Of a stretch of 64,000 nt of DNA, positions 54,268 to 63,851 are shown in pieces. Each line of letters begins with the position of its first letter. Within the stretch, counting starts at the first letter, position 1. Source of the stretch: JAIVHA01 sp965367295. GTDB lineage: Bacteria > Pseudomonadota > Gammaproteobacteria > DSM-19610. A program made the position numbers and the translations under genes. The notes under the pieces are model-generated. The model was not told where the DNA came from. It searched no databases and worked only from the letters and a program-made list of their open reading frames with translations. The stretch lies in NCBI GenBank assembly GCA_965367295.1, contig CBDUHN010000009.1, positions 1-64,000 of the forward strand, given 5' to 3'.

Positions 54268-55457
54268 AAAGGCTTTCTATGAATACGCGCCGCATTACCC
54301 TGGTGATCGTGTTGCTGCCGTTGCTGCTGGCCTTTGGCTATGTGGTGGCAAGATCCGGTCCATTGGCGCCGGTAGCGGTCACGGTCGTCCAGGTTGAAAG
54401 CCAGGCCATTTCCCCCGCCCTGTTCGGCATCGGGGTTGTCGAGGCCCGGTACAGCTACCGTATAGGCCCGACCATGACGGGACATGTATTGCGGCTCGAT
54501 AGCCAGGTGGGCGACCGCGTGACAGCGGGGCAGGTACTGGGGGATATGGACCCGGTGGATCTGGAAAACAGGATCTCCGCCAAGCTGGCTGCGATCAACC
54601 GGGCCCAGTCCTCCGTGAAGGCCGCACAGGCCAGTGTGGTTGAAGCCGAAGCCCGTGAGCGCTATTCCGCGGCCCAGTCCCGGCGTTATGAAGAACTGGC
54701 CCGGCAGCACACGGTCAGTGAAGAGGCTGCAGAGGCCAAACATCAGGAATACCAGGTCGCCAAAGCAGGACTGGCCGCCGCCAAGGCCAACCTGAACGCA
54801 GCCGGTGAAGAACTGGCAATGCTGCGGGCGGATCATGAAGGTCTGTTGCAACAGCGCAGTAACCTGCGACTGGTATCCCCGGTGGATGGCCTGGTGGTGG
54901 GGCGTTATGTGGAACCTGGCAGTACCGTGGTTGCCGGCCAGCCGGTGGTGGAGGTCATCGATCCCTCGAGTCTCTGGGTTAATGTACGTTTCGATCAACT
55001 GCAGTCCGCGGGGCTGGCCGTCGGCCTGCCCGCCAGCATCCTTTTGCGATCCCGCTCCGGCCAGTCCCTGACGGGGTATGTGGCCAGAGTTGAACCCCTT
55101 GCCGATGCGGTGACCGAAGAGATCATGGCCAAGGTTGTATTTGATCAGTTACCGGAACTGCTGCCGCCGGTGGGTGAACTGGCCGAAATCACCGTCTCCC
55201 TGCCCCCGCTGGAAAGCGCTCCGGTGGTGCCCAATGCCAGTATCAAACACCTCAATGGTATCACCGGTGTGTGGCGGATCGAAAACGATGTCCCGCGGTA
55301 TGTTGCGGTGGAGACCGGGGTGTCCGACCTGGATGGTCATGTGCAAATCATCAGCGGTCTCAAGACCGGCGACCGCGTTGTCATGTACAGCCGGCAGGAA
55401 CTGACCACGCGCAGTCGTGTCAGCATCGTCGATCGTCTGGTGGATGAGGCGACATGA
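54264..55457 (+). CDS. HlyD/RND-type periplasmic adaptor (membrane fusion protein)
   Basis: A 397-residue adaptor with an N-terminal anchor (about residues 10-30), a lipoyl-like half (GIGVVEARYSYRIGPTMTGHV), a long alpha-helical hairpin (residues 100-190, Ala/Glu/Gln-rich), the second lipoyl half (LVSPVDGLVVGRYVEPGSTV) and a beta-barrel domain. It is the second gene of the TetR-led operon and overlaps the neighbouring genes by four bases on each side. With an FtsX-type permease and ABC ATPase it forms a MacAB- or DevBCA-like tripartite exporter; an outer-membrane channel gene is not present here. Confidence 0.92.
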   Translation: MKRLSMNTRRITLVIVLLPLLLAFGYVVARSGPLAPVAVTVVQVESQAISPALFGIGVVEARYSYRIGPTMTGHVLRLDSQVGDRVTAGQVLGDMDPVDLENRISAKLAAINRAQSSVKAAQASVVEAEARERYSAAQSRRYEELARQHTVSEEAAEAKHQEYQVAKAGLAAAKANLNAAGEELAMLRADHEGLLQQRSNLRLVSPVDGLVVGRYVEPGSTVVAGQPVVEVIDPSSLWVNVRFDQLQSAGLAVGLPASILLRSRSGQSLTGYVARVEPLADAVTEEIMAKVVFDQLPELLPPVGELAEITVSLPPLESAPVVPNASIKHLNGITGVWRIENDVPRYVAVETGVSDLDGHVQIISGLKTGDRVVMYSRQELTTRSRVSIVDRLVDEAT

Positions 55458-56647
55458 TCAGTCTGGCGGGGCGCGATGTATTACATGCCTGGGGCAAGTT
55501 CGTCTTTACCGGTGTGGGGCTGGGTTTGCTGATCGGGGTAACCCTGACCATGGCTGGTGTGTACCGCGGCATGGTGGATGATGCCAAGGTATTGCTGAGC
55601 AATAGCGGTGCGGACCTGTGGGTGGTGCAAAAGGATACCCTGGGACCCTATGCGGAATCCTCCAGTCTGTATGACGATATTTATCGCAGTGTCCTTGCCA
55701 TGCCCGGGGTGGCCAGTGCTGCCAATGTCACCTATCTCACCATGCAGGTACGCCAGGGAAACCGCGATGTGCGCGCCATGGTGGTCGGCATAGTGCCCGG
55801 CGGCCCCGGTGTTCCCAGCTACCTGCTGGCCGGGCGGCACATCACCCGTAGCCATTATGAGGCAGTGGCCGATGTGGCCACCGGTTTTACACTGGGGCAG
55901 GTGGTTCGTATTCGTCGTAATGATTACACCATTGTGGGTCTGACCCGGCGCATGGTGTCCTCCGGCGGCGATCCCATGCTGTTTATTCCCCTGCGGGATG
56001 CCCAGGAGGCCCAGTTCCTGAAGGATAACGATGCCATTATCAGTCAGCGCAACCGTACTTCGGCCAACCCGGTATTCAATCAGCCGGGTGTGCCGGGATT
56101 ACTGGATGCCGTGATCGATTCCCAGAGCAGTAATCCGTATGTCAATGCGATACTGGTACAGATCCAGCCCGGCAGCACTCCGGAGCAGGTGGCGGAACCG
56201 ATTCGTCGCTGGAAACGCCTGCAGGTCTATACCCGCGATCAGATGGAAGAGATTCTGGTTGCCAAGTTGATTGCCACTTCCGCAAAACAGATCGGTATGT
56301 TTCTGGTGATCCTGGCCATTGTCAGCGCGGCAATTGTCGCTTTCATCATTTATACCCTGACGATGGGCAAGATCCGGGAAATTGCTGTACTCAAACTCAT
56401 CGGTACCCGCAATCGCACCATTGCCGGCATGATCATGCAGCAGGCCGTAGGATTGGGGCTGATAGGTTTTGTGGTGGGCAAGATTGCTGCAACCTTCTGG
56501 GCACCCCTGTTTCCCAAGTATGTACTGCTGGAACCGGGAGATGCCCTGCGCGGATTGCTTGCCGTGGTGATTATCTGCATCCTGGCCAGCGTGCTGGCGA
56601 TCCGTGCCGCTCTCAAGGTGGATCCGGCGGAGGCGATCGGTGGCTGA
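55454..56647 (+). CDS. FtsX/MacB-type ABC transporter permease (DevC-like)
   Basis: A 397-residue permease with one N-terminal helix, a periplasmic domain of about 230 residues, and three C-terminal helices (FLVILAIVSAAIVAFIIYT and two more near residues 330 and 370). The membrane layout matches FtsX/MacB-family permeases, here lacking an attached ATPase. Four-base overlap with the adaptor gene. DevC is the closest-known adaptor-plus-separate-ATPase arrangement; the exported substrate is not known. Confidence 0.9.
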   Translation: MISLAGRDVLHAWGKFVFTGVGLGLLIGVTLTMAGVYRGMVDDAKVLLSNSGADLWVVQKDTLGPYAESSSLYDDIYRSVLAMPGVASAANVTYLTMQVRQGNRDVRAMVVGIVPGGPGVPSYLLAGRHITRSHYEAVADVATGFTLGQVVRIRRNDYTIVGLTRRMVSSGGDPMLFIPLRDAQEAQFLKDNDAIISQRNRTSANPVFNQPGVPGLLDAVIDSQSSNPYVNAILVQIQPGSTPEQVAEPIRRWKRLQVYTRDQMEEILVAKLIATSAKQIGMFLVILAIVSAAIVAFIIYTLTMGKIREIAVLKLIGTRNRTIAGMIMQQAVGLGLIGFVVGKIAATFWAPLFPKYVLLEPGDALRGLLAVVIICILASVLAIRAALKVDPAEAIGG

Positions 56648-57359
56648 GATGAAAGGCAGGGGAATTCATATTGAGGGGATGCGCAAGCGGTATGGCGTAG
56701 GCGATACTGCGGTGGATGCGCTGAAGGACGTCAATATGCAGGTGTCGCCCGGCGAGGTGGTTGGCCTGATTGGCCCTTCCGGCTCGGGGAAAAGCACCTT
56801 GCTCAAGTGTCTTGGTGCCGTTATCGAGCCTACCGCTGGCCGTATGACGCTGGGTAGCGACATCATTTACCAGGATGGCTGGACCATCCATGATTTGCGC
56901 GCCCTGCGCCGCGACAAGATCGGTTTCGTGTTTCAGGCACCCTATCTCATCCCGTTTCTGGATGTAACCGATAATATTGCACTGTTGCCCATGCTGGCCG
57001 GGCGCAATAATACCGACTCACGGCAGCGCGCAGTGGAATTGCTGGAAGCACTGGACGTGGCTCATCGAGCCAGGGCCATGCCATCGCAACTTTCCGGCGG
57101 CGAGCAGCAGCGTGTGGCCATTGCCCGTGCCCTGGTGAACCGACCACCGGTGATCCTGGCGGATGAACCCACGGCACCACTGGACAGTGAACGGGCGCTG
57201 GCGGTGATACGCATCCTGAATAAAATGGCGCAGCAATACCAGACGGCGATCATTGTTGTTACCCATGATGAAAAAATAATCCCGACCTTCAAACGTATTT
57301 ATCATATCCGGGATGGTCGTACCCACGAGGAAGCGGGTGAGGGCCGTTCTTTCGAGTAG
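56640..57359 (+). CDS. ABC transporter ATPase (LolD/DevA/MacB-like)
   Basis: A 239-residue ATPase. Walker A is GPSGSGKST, the signature LSGGEQQRVAIA, and Walker B VILADEPTAPLDS; the usual ADEPTGNLD becomes TAPLDS. The GTG at 56640 has GGAGG 6 bases upstream and overlaps the permease by 8 bases; an ATG at 56649 is the alternative. It powers the FtsX-type permease before it. Together with the adaptor it forms an export system under TetR control. Confidence 0.92.
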   Translation: MAEMKGRGIHIEGMRKRYGVGDTAVDALKDVNMQVSPGEVVGLIGPSGSGKSTLLKCLGAVIEPTAGRMTLGSDIIYQDGWTIHDLRALRRDKIGFVFQAPYLIPFLDVTDNIALLPMLAGRNNTDSRQRAVELLEALDVAHRARAMPSQLSGGEQQRVAIARALVNRPPVILADEPTAPLDSERALAVIRILNKMAQQYQTAIIVVTHDEKIIPTFKRIYHIRDGRTHEEAGEGRSFE

Positions 57360-57393
57360 TAATTCATCTCATATCTGCTGGAGCATAGTCCGA

Positions 57394-57912
57394 ATGAAAC
57401 TATCAACATTGTTTTTTGCGTCATCTTTCATTGTGGTTGCCAATGTGTTTTTCATCAGTCCGCTGTGGTCCAGTCCGGCGGCGGAGGATGTCCACCAGCA
57501 TGCACATGGTGATCATGCCCAGGCCGGGCTGACCCTGAACCAGGGTGAGAAGTGGCCGTCGGATGCAGCCTTGCGCGAGGGTATGCAGCGTATCAATGAG
57601 GTCGTGACCAGGCATGAGCAGGCATTTCATCAGGGTGTGCTTACGCGGGATCAAGCGAAGCAGTTGGCCGGTCATATAGAGGAACAGGTGGCGTTCCTGA
57701 TTGCCAATTGCAAACTGGTTCCACAGGCCGATGCTACCCTGCATGGCTTGATCGGGCAGATGTTGCAGGGAGCCGAGGACTTGTCGAAGGATCCTTTATC
57801 CAGTGACGGGTTGCCGCGTGTTCGTGCCGCCCTGGTACAGTACCCGGATTATTTCGAGCACCCGGGTTGGGGGCGGGCGGGGGATGCGGGCTTGCACCGG
57901 CACGACGAATAA
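57394..57912 (+). CDS. Small exported His-rich protein of unknown function
   Basis: A 172-residue protein with a signal peptide (residues 1-29, ending SSPAAEDVH) followed by HQHAHGDH, a possible metal-binding cluster. A helical body of about 110 residues follows (WPSDAALREGMQRINEVV), with one cysteine in IANCKLVPQADA, and it ends in FEHPGW and HRHDE. I recall similar periplasmic proteins with a HPGW tail near metal or copper genes, but cannot name this one. It is the last gene after the ABC exporter, 34 bases downstream of the ATPase stop, and so is probably co-expressed. Confidence 0.7.
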   Translation: MKLSTLFFASSFIVVANVFFISPLWSSPAAEDVHQHAHGDHAQAGLTLNQGEKWPSDAALREGMQRINEVVTRHEQAFHQGVLTRDQAKQLAGHIEEQVAFLIANCKLVPQADATLHGLIGQMLQGAEDLSKDPLSSDGLPRVRAALVQYPDYFEHPGWGRAGDAGLHRHDE

Positions 57913-58237
57913 TCCAAATACAAACCGGCCTGCTGTGGGTCATAGGCAGTAGGTCGAACCATGTCCCCGGGCCGATGGGTCGTATCGATCAGGATGTTTT
58001 TTTCGTGAACTCTGCACGGGACAAGGCAGGAGCAAATGTGGTCGTGAGAAGCCATGGTCGCGTTCTTGTGCAACCCTGTCCTGCTTCCCGGCATCCATTT
58101 CAAAAAACCAAGGATATGCGATAAGAGAAATCACCGTATGTTCTATACGGTCAATATGCCCTATACTGAACAGGCATATGAAGTGCGAGTTTAGTGGTTT
58201 GGTGGTCTTATGACTTGTGGGGCCGTTATATCCGGGT
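57913..58237 (+). promoter_or_regulatory. Intergenic region with inverted repeats and candidate promoter
   Basis: The 325-base gap before the sensor kinase holds no convincing gene. It contains CCGTAT-N5-ATACGG (58134-58150) and ATATGCC-N12-GGCATAT (58154-58179). Inside the second repeat is TATACT (58162-58167), a five-of-six -10 match; no good -35 is present, as expected where an activator or alternative factor is needed. The layout suggests regulator binding around the promoter of the signalling cluster. Confidence 0.4.
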
Positions 58238-60763
58238 ATGTTTACTTGGCGTTATGTCCAGCGAATGTTGCGTATCCTGGTGCCGCTATTGCTGGTGCTG
58301 GGTGCGGTTCTATGGCTGCTCTACCGCGCTGATCTGGATGCGTTGCAGGCAATCCTGCGCGCGAATGAGCGACACGCAATTGAACTTGCCGATCGAACAA
58401 TCCACGCGGAGTTGGGTATGTTGCGCGGGGATGCCCTGTACCTCGCCCAACAATCCTCGTTGCACCAATGGCTCGATACCGGCACTGTCTCTTCCCTCGA
58501 ATCCCTTGAAAATGACCTGCTAGCCTTCGCCCGATCCCGGGGACGTTATGACCAGGTGCGCCTGCTGGATGAGCAGGGGCAGGAACAGGTGCGTGTGAAC
58601 TGGGATGACGGTCAACCCCGGCTCGTCCCTGCCAGCGGGTTACAGGACAAGTCGACACGCTACTATGTGGAAAAGACCCTTGCCCTTGGCCAGGGTGAAA
58701 TCTATACCTCTCCCTTTGACCTCAATATCGAAAATAATGCGGTTGAGCAGCCGGTCAAACCGGTGATTCGTATCGGCACACCCGTGTTCGATGGCGTGGG
58801 CCGTAAGCGTGGTTTTATCCTGTTGAACTACCTGGGGCAGCGTTTGCTCGGCCAGGTGCGCAAGGTAGGCAAGCTGAATGATGGGGGAGTCTGGTTGCTC
58901 AATGCCAAAGGCTACTGGTTACTGGGTCCGGACCCGGGGAAGGAATGGGGTTTCATGTACCCCGATCGCCAGGAGATGCGCTTTCAACGCGAGTACGGGG
59001 AAGTCTGGACCGCCGCTCTGAATGGTCCACCGCAGGCTCAATTGACGCGCAACGAGGGGATTTTCACGTATGCCAGAGTCCTCCCGGAACTGTCACCGCT
59101 GGCTGGCGACAGTGGGGGCTGGATATTGATGACCTATGTTCCGGCATCGCTTATTGCCGGTAACATGGCCGAGCATAACCATAGCCTGATTTACGCGTTC
59201 GTTGCGCTGGCCCTGTTACTGGCGCTTGTCAGCGGATTGATAGCCCGCAAGGACATGCAGCGGCGTCAGGCTGAAACCCGGATACGGGAGAGTGAGGCCC
59301 GTTTCCGGGGCTTGCTCGACTCTGCTCCCGACGCCATCGTCATTGTGGACCAAAACGGCGTTATCAATCTGGTGAATTCGCAGGCCGAGAAATGGTTTGG
59401 CTATTCACGCGACGAGCTGCTGGGCAAGCCGATAGAATGGCTGGTACCCGAACGATTTCGCAAGCATCACATCGCCCAGCGACAGGGGTATACCGCGATG
59501 CCGGTTGCCCGGCCCATGGGTTTGGAAATGGACCTGCATGGTTTGCGCAAGGATGGTAGCGAGTTTCCCGTGGAGATCAGTCTGAGTCCGCTGGAAACCG
59601 AGCGGGGACTGTTGGTTTCCAGCATCATCCGTGACGTGACTGCACGCAAACGGGCTGAGGAAGCGCAACATCAGATGCAGATGCGCTATAAGGAATTGAT
59701 CACCAATCTGCCCGTTGGGGTCTACCGTAACACGCCGGGTGCGGGGGGGTGTTTTCTGGAAGTGAACCCGGCCATGGTGGAAATCTTCGAGGCGAAGTCC
59801 GCTGCAGAACTGTTGTCCCATCCTGTCAGAGAGCTGTATTGCGATCCCGATGCCCGCGAAGCGGTAAGTGACAAGCTGATGCGTACCGGGCAGATTAAAA
59901 GCGAGGAATTGCACCTGAAAACACTGCGTGGACGAAACTTCATTGCCGCGATTACCGCTGTGCTGAAGAAGGATGCCAGGGGCGAAGTGTATTTCGATGG
60001 GATCGTGGAAGATGTCAGCGAACGCAAGGAGAGTGAGCTTTGTATCCAGCAACTGAATCAAAGTCTCCGTGCCCGGTCTGCGGAACTGGAGACGATTAAC
60101 CATGAACTCGAGGCCTTCAGCTACTCCGTGTCACATGACCTGCGGGCGCCACTACGCGCCATGGATGGTTTTAGCCGTACCCTGCTGAATGAATATACCG
60201 AGAGCCTGGATGAGAAAGGCAAGGATCGTCTCAACCGGATTCGCGCGGGAGCTCAGCGCATGGCGGCACTTATCGATGATCTGCTTAAGTTATCGCGGGT
60301 AAGTCGTACCGAAATCAAGCGGGAACCGGTGGATCTGACCGGGATGGCGCAGGAGGTGATGGATGAACTACAGCAGAACGAGCCACAGCGCAAGGTCCAG
60401 TTCACGGTGCAACCCGATCTGTGCACCCAGGGTGATGCCCGGCTTTTACGGGTCGTCATGGATAACCTGCTGGGCAATGCATGGAAATTCACCGGTCAGC
60501 GTGCCGATGCGATAATCGAGATGGGGCGGAGCCAGGACGGAGCGGAATATAGCTATTTCATACGCGACAACGGCGCTGGCTTCGATATGGCCTACGCCGA
60601 TAAACTTTTCGGCGCATTTCAGCGGTTGCACGACACCGGGGAATTCCCCGGCACCGGAATCGGTCTGGCCACGGTGCAACGGGTAATACGCAAGCATGGA
60701 GGGCGGATCTGGGCCGAGAGTGCGGTAGGGGAGGGAGCTACCTTTTATTTCACATTAGCGTAG
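58238..60763 (+). CDS. Cache-PAS-PAS sensor histidine kinase
   Basis: An 841-residue kinase from the ATG at 58238; a GTG at 58217 and an ATG at 58265 are alternatives with no better ribosome site. Two transmembrane helices (about residues 12-32 and 310-330) flank a periplasmic double Cache-like sensor. Two PAS/PAC domains follow (residues 345-470 and 480-600). HisKA has the motif SVSHDLRAPLRAMDGF and the ATPase domain NLLGNAWKFTG and GTGIGLATVQR. It has the same C-terminal plan as the kinase at 10413. The gene is followed by a single-domain receiver (12 bases later) and a receiver-GGDEF-EAL protein. Confidence 0.92.
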   Translation: MFTWRYVQRMLRILVPLLLVLGAVLWLLYRADLDALQAILRANERHAIELADRTIHAELGMLRGDALYLAQQSSLHQWLDTGTVSSLESLENDLLAFARSRGRYDQVRLLDEQGQEQVRVNWDDGQPRLVPASGLQDKSTRYYVEKTLALGQGEIYTSPFDLNIENNAVEQPVKPVIRIGTPVFDGVGRKRGFILLNYLGQRLLGQVRKVGKLNDGGVWLLNAKGYWLLGPDPGKEWGFMYPDRQEMRFQREYGEVWTAALNGPPQAQLTRNEGIFTYARVLPELSPLAGDSGGWILMTYVPASLIAGNMAEHNHSLIYAFVALALLLALVSGLIARKDMQRRQAETRIRESEARFRGLLDSAPDAIVIVDQNGVINLVNSQAEKWFGYSRDELLGKPIEWLVPERFRKHHIAQRQGYTAMPVARPMGLEMDLHGLRKDGSEFPVEISLSPLETERGLLVSSIIRDVTARKRAEEAQHQMQMRYKELITNLPVGVYRNTPGAGGCFLEVNPAMVEIFEAKSAAELLSHPVRELYCDPDAREAVSDKLMRTGQIKSEELHLKTLRGRNFIAAITAVLKKDARGEVYFDGIVEDVSERKESELCIQQLNQSLRARSAELETINHELEAFSYSVSHDLRAPLRAMDGFSRTLLNEYTESLDEKGKDRLNRIRAGAQRMAALIDDLLKLSRVSRTEIKREPVDLTGMAQEVMDELQQNEPQRKVQFTVQPDLCTQGDARLLRVVMDNLLGNAWKFTGQRADAIIEMGRSQDGAEYSYFIRDNGAGFDMAYADKLFGAFQRLHDTGEFPGTGIGLATVQRVIRKHGGRIWAESAVGEGATFYFTLA

Positions 60764-60774
60764 GGAGGCACCGT

Positions 60775-61209
60775 ATGACGGATAAGGTAATTATGCTGGT
60801 GGAGGATAACCCGGATGATGAATTACTGACCCTGGATGCGCTGGAATCCAACCGGATCGGAAACCGGGTGGTGGTGGCGCGCAATGGCGTGGAGGCGCTG
60901 GACTATCTCTTTGCAACGGGGAGCTACGAAGGGCGCAATATAATGGATCAGCCGGCAGTCATCCTGCTGGACCTGAAATTACCCAAGATTGATGGGCTGG
61001 AGGTGTTGCGACGCATTCGCGCCGATGAGCGCACCCGGTTGTTGCCGGTGGTGATTTTGACCTCGTCCAACGAGGAAGAAGACCGGATCAAGGGATATAG
61101 TCTCGGAGCCAACAGTTATGTCCGCAAGCCAGTCGATTTTGACGAGTTCGACCGCGCAGCCGGTCAACTGGGCTTGTACTGGCTGCTATTGAATCAATCA
61201 CCCGGCTGA
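60775..61209 (+). CDS. Single-domain response regulator (Rcp1-like receiver)
   Basis: A stand-alone receiver of 144 residues. Acidic residues lie in VEDNPDDELLTLDAL, the phospho-acceptor D63 in VILLDLKLPKIDG, and the lysine in YVRKPVDFDEF. It is the closest in-window relative of the receiver in the 17664 protein (both contain LLDLKLPK and VLR-x-IR). It has no output domain, so it probably relays phosphate or binds a partner. It lies between the kinase (12 bases upstream) and the c-di-GMP protein. Confidence 0.93.
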   Translation: MTDKVIMLVEDNPDDELLTLDALESNRIGNRVVVARNGVEALDYLFATGSYEGRNIMDQPAVILLDLKLPKIDGLEVLRRIRADERTRLLPVVILTSSNEEEDRIKGYSLGANSYVRKPVDFDEFDRAAGQLGLYWLLLNQSPG

Positions 61210-61238
61210 ATGATAAATGAGTGATAGGGAGATCACGC

Positions 61239-63695
61239 ATGCCCATGATGCAAGACCACACTATTTCGCTACGCGCCCTGATCGTCGAGGATGAAGAAGA
61301 TGATGCCCTGTTGCTGGTCGATTATATGGAGGCCGGTGGGTTTGCGCTGAGCTGGCAACGTGTCGATACTGAAGCGGCGCTGATCGAAGCAATGCAACAA
61401 CCATGGGACATCATATTCTCCGATTATTCCATGCCGAATTTCAGTGGCGGCCGTGCCCTGGCTGTGGTGCGGCAGCACGATCCGGATATTCCCTTCATTT
61501 TTGTTTCCGGCACTATAGGTGAAGATGCTGCTGTGGAAGCCATGAAGTCCGGTGCCCAGGACTACGTGATGAAGGAGCAGTTAGTGCGCCTGGTGCCGGC
61601 GATCAATCGTGAACTGCGAGATGCCAGGCTGCGCCGCGAAAAGCGCCAGACAGAGCAGACGCTACGCAAATTGTCACTGGCCGTAAAGCAGGCGGCGGAT
61701 AGTGTCATCATTACCGACCCACAGGGCTGTATCGAATACGTCAACCCGGCTTTCGAAACGCTCACCGGCTACCGGGCAGGCGAGATTACCGGCGCTACTC
61801 CATCCATTCTTCGTTCCGGCTGTCATGACCAGCATTACTACCAAAGATTATGGTCAACCATTGGTCGGGGTGAAATCTTCCGGGATACCGTGATCAACCG
61901 GCGTAAGGACGGCGAGCTATTCTACGAAGAGCAGGTGATCACGCCCTTGAAGGATGAGCAGGGGAATATTACCCATTTCGTTTCTACCGGCCGGGACATT
62001 ACCGCCCGTGTGCAGGCGGAGGAAGCGCGCATACGTCTGGCGGAAATCCTGGAGGCAACTCCGGACATGGTGGCCATTCTCGAGCCGGGCGGCGGCTTGC
62101 GTTACCTGAATGGCGCTGGACGTCGCATGCTTGGCATGGGGTTGCAGGACGATATCGAAAAGCGGAATTTGCAGGATATATTTCCGGAATCGGTAGCGCA
62201 GCAATTGCTTACCGATGTGATTCCCGCCGCGTATCGGGATGGGGCATGGACGGGCGAAACGGTGCTGCGGCTTGTCGATGGCAATGAAATGCCTGTCTCC
62301 CAGGTGGTATTGGTGCACCGCGACGCGGATGGGGAAATTGACTATGTATCGACCATTACGCGGGACATATCGGAGCGAAAACAGTTCGAGGCAGAGTTGC
62401 AGCACCGCGCCACCCATGACAGCCTGACTGATTTGCCGAACCGGTTTTTTCTGATTGATCGTCTGACGTTTGCATTGGAGCGTGCGCGGCGTCATGGTAA
62501 TTACGTCGCCGTGATATTCCTGGACATGGACAATTTCAAACGGGTGAATGACAGTCTGGGCCATGCAGCCGGTGATGCGCTTCTGCAGCAGGTGGCCCGG
62601 CGACTGATGGGCTGCCTGCGGCCGAATGATACCGTTGCTCGCCATGGTGGTGACGAATTCACTATTGTACTGGATGACCTGGTTCATGCTGAAAACGTTC
62701 TCGTGGTGTTGCGCAAGTTGCGTAGTGCATTTGAGCGCCCGATCAGTGTCGGGTCACACGAAGTCTATGTCACGTTTAGTACCGGTATAGCCCTGTACCC
62801 GGATGATGGTTCCAGGGTGGAGGATCTGTTGCGTAATTCCGATACTGCCATGTATCGGGCCAAATCATCGGGATCCAGTCAGTACCGTTTTTATGCGCCT
62901 GACATGAATGCGCGTGGTCATGAATTTCTGACATTGGAGGCGGATCTGAGGCATGCACTGGAGCATGACGAATTCTGTCTTTATTATCAGCCCCAGATAC
63001 GCGTGTTCGATGGCCGCATTGCCGGTGTCGAGGCCTTGATTCGCTGGCAGCACCCGACGCGCGGACTGGTTTCGCCCGCGGACTTCATCCCATTGCTGGA
63101 AAATTCAGGTTTGATCATCCCGGTCGGAGAATGGGTGTTGCGGGAGGCCTGCAAGATGCATCGCGCCTGGCGTGATGCGGGGTTTCAGGGGCAACGCATC
63201 TCCGTCAATGTTTCGGCTGCCCAGTTCAACGATGAGGATCTGCTGGACAAGGTCCGCAGGGTGATACGCGAGGAGGCCATGCCACCCCAGATGCTGGAAC
63301 TGGAAATCACGGAAAACATCGTCATGCAGGATCCGGAGAATGCCGCGGCGATCCTGAAGGTACTCCATGATCTGGGGGTGCGTACCGCCATCGATGATTT
63401 CGGCACCGGCTATTCGTCACTGGCGTACCTGAAACGCTTCCCGTTGAATGTATTAAAAATTGACCGGGCCTTTGTCGGTGATCTCGGCAGGGACGCAGGT
63501 GATGCAGTTATTGTCGAGGCGAGCATTTCCCTGGCCAAGAAACTGGGTCTTGATGTCGTAGCGGAGGGCGTGGAGATCGCTGAACAATTCGATTTCCTGC
63601 GTCGCAATGACTGCGACCTGGTGCAGGGGTTTTACCTGAGCCGTCCTGTATCCGGTACCGACCTGATGGGGTTGTTGCCAAAAGTGTGGTTTTGA
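61239..63695 (+). CDS. Receiver-PAS-PAS-GGDEF-EAL response regulator
   Basis: An 818-residue protein from the ATG at 61239, with AGGGAG 8 bases upstream. Order: receiver (about 1-125; VEDEEDDALLL, phospho-acceptor in DIIFSDYSMPNF), two PAS domains (145-390), GGDEF (395-560; RHGGDEFTIV, intact) and EAL (570-815; VEALIRWQHP, canonical, and DDFGTGYSSLAYL). Both catalytic domains look active. Phosphorylation by the preceding kinase, perhaps through the single-domain receiver, would control c-di-GMP levels. It is the last gene of the three-gene signalling cluster. Confidence 0.93.
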   Translation: MPMMQDHTISLRALIVEDEEDDALLLVDYMEAGGFALSWQRVDTEAALIEAMQQPWDIIFSDYSMPNFSGGRALAVVRQHDPDIPFIFVSGTIGEDAAVEAMKSGAQDYVMKEQLVRLVPAINRELRDARLRREKRQTEQTLRKLSLAVKQAADSVIITDPQGCIEYVNPAFETLTGYRAGEITGATPSILRSGCHDQHYYQRLWSTIGRGEIFRDTVINRRKDGELFYEEQVITPLKDEQGNITHFVSTGRDITARVQAEEARIRLAEILEATPDMVAILEPGGGLRYLNGAGRRMLGMGLQDDIEKRNLQDIFPESVAQQLLTDVIPAAYRDGAWTGETVLRLVDGNEMPVSQVVLVHRDADGEIDYVSTITRDISERKQFEAELQHRATHDSLTDLPNRFFLIDRLTFALERARRHGNYVAVIFLDMDNFKRVNDSLGHAAGDALLQQVARRLMGCLRPNDTVARHGGDEFTIVLDDLVHAENVLVVLRKLRSAFERPISVGSHEVYVTFSTGIALYPDDGSRVEDLLRNSDTAMYRAKSSGSSQYRFYAPDMNARGHEFLTLEADLRHALEHDEFCLYYQPQIRVFDGRIAGVEALIRWQHPTRGLVSPADFIPLLENSGLIIPVGEWVLREACKMHRAWRDAGFQGQRISVNVSAAQFNDEDLLDKVRRVIREEAMPPQMLELEITENIVMQDPENAAAILKVLHDLGVRTAIDDFGTGYSSLAYLKRFPLNVLKIDRAFVGDLGRDAGDAVIVEASISLAKKLGLDVVAEGVEIAEQFDFLRRNDCDLVQGFYLSRPVSGTDLMGLLPKVWF

Positions 63696-63851
63696 GGGGG
63701 GCTCGGCTGCCTGACGCAGAATGCCAGGTTGCAGGGCAGGCCATGACTTGCTGGAGGAAGCCCGATCGGCATCGGAGTCGTAGGCCTGAAATGTCGGTAA
63801 GTCCCAATTTTTTGAGATATTTTTCCTGACGTGTTAGGGTAAAAAGGCCTG

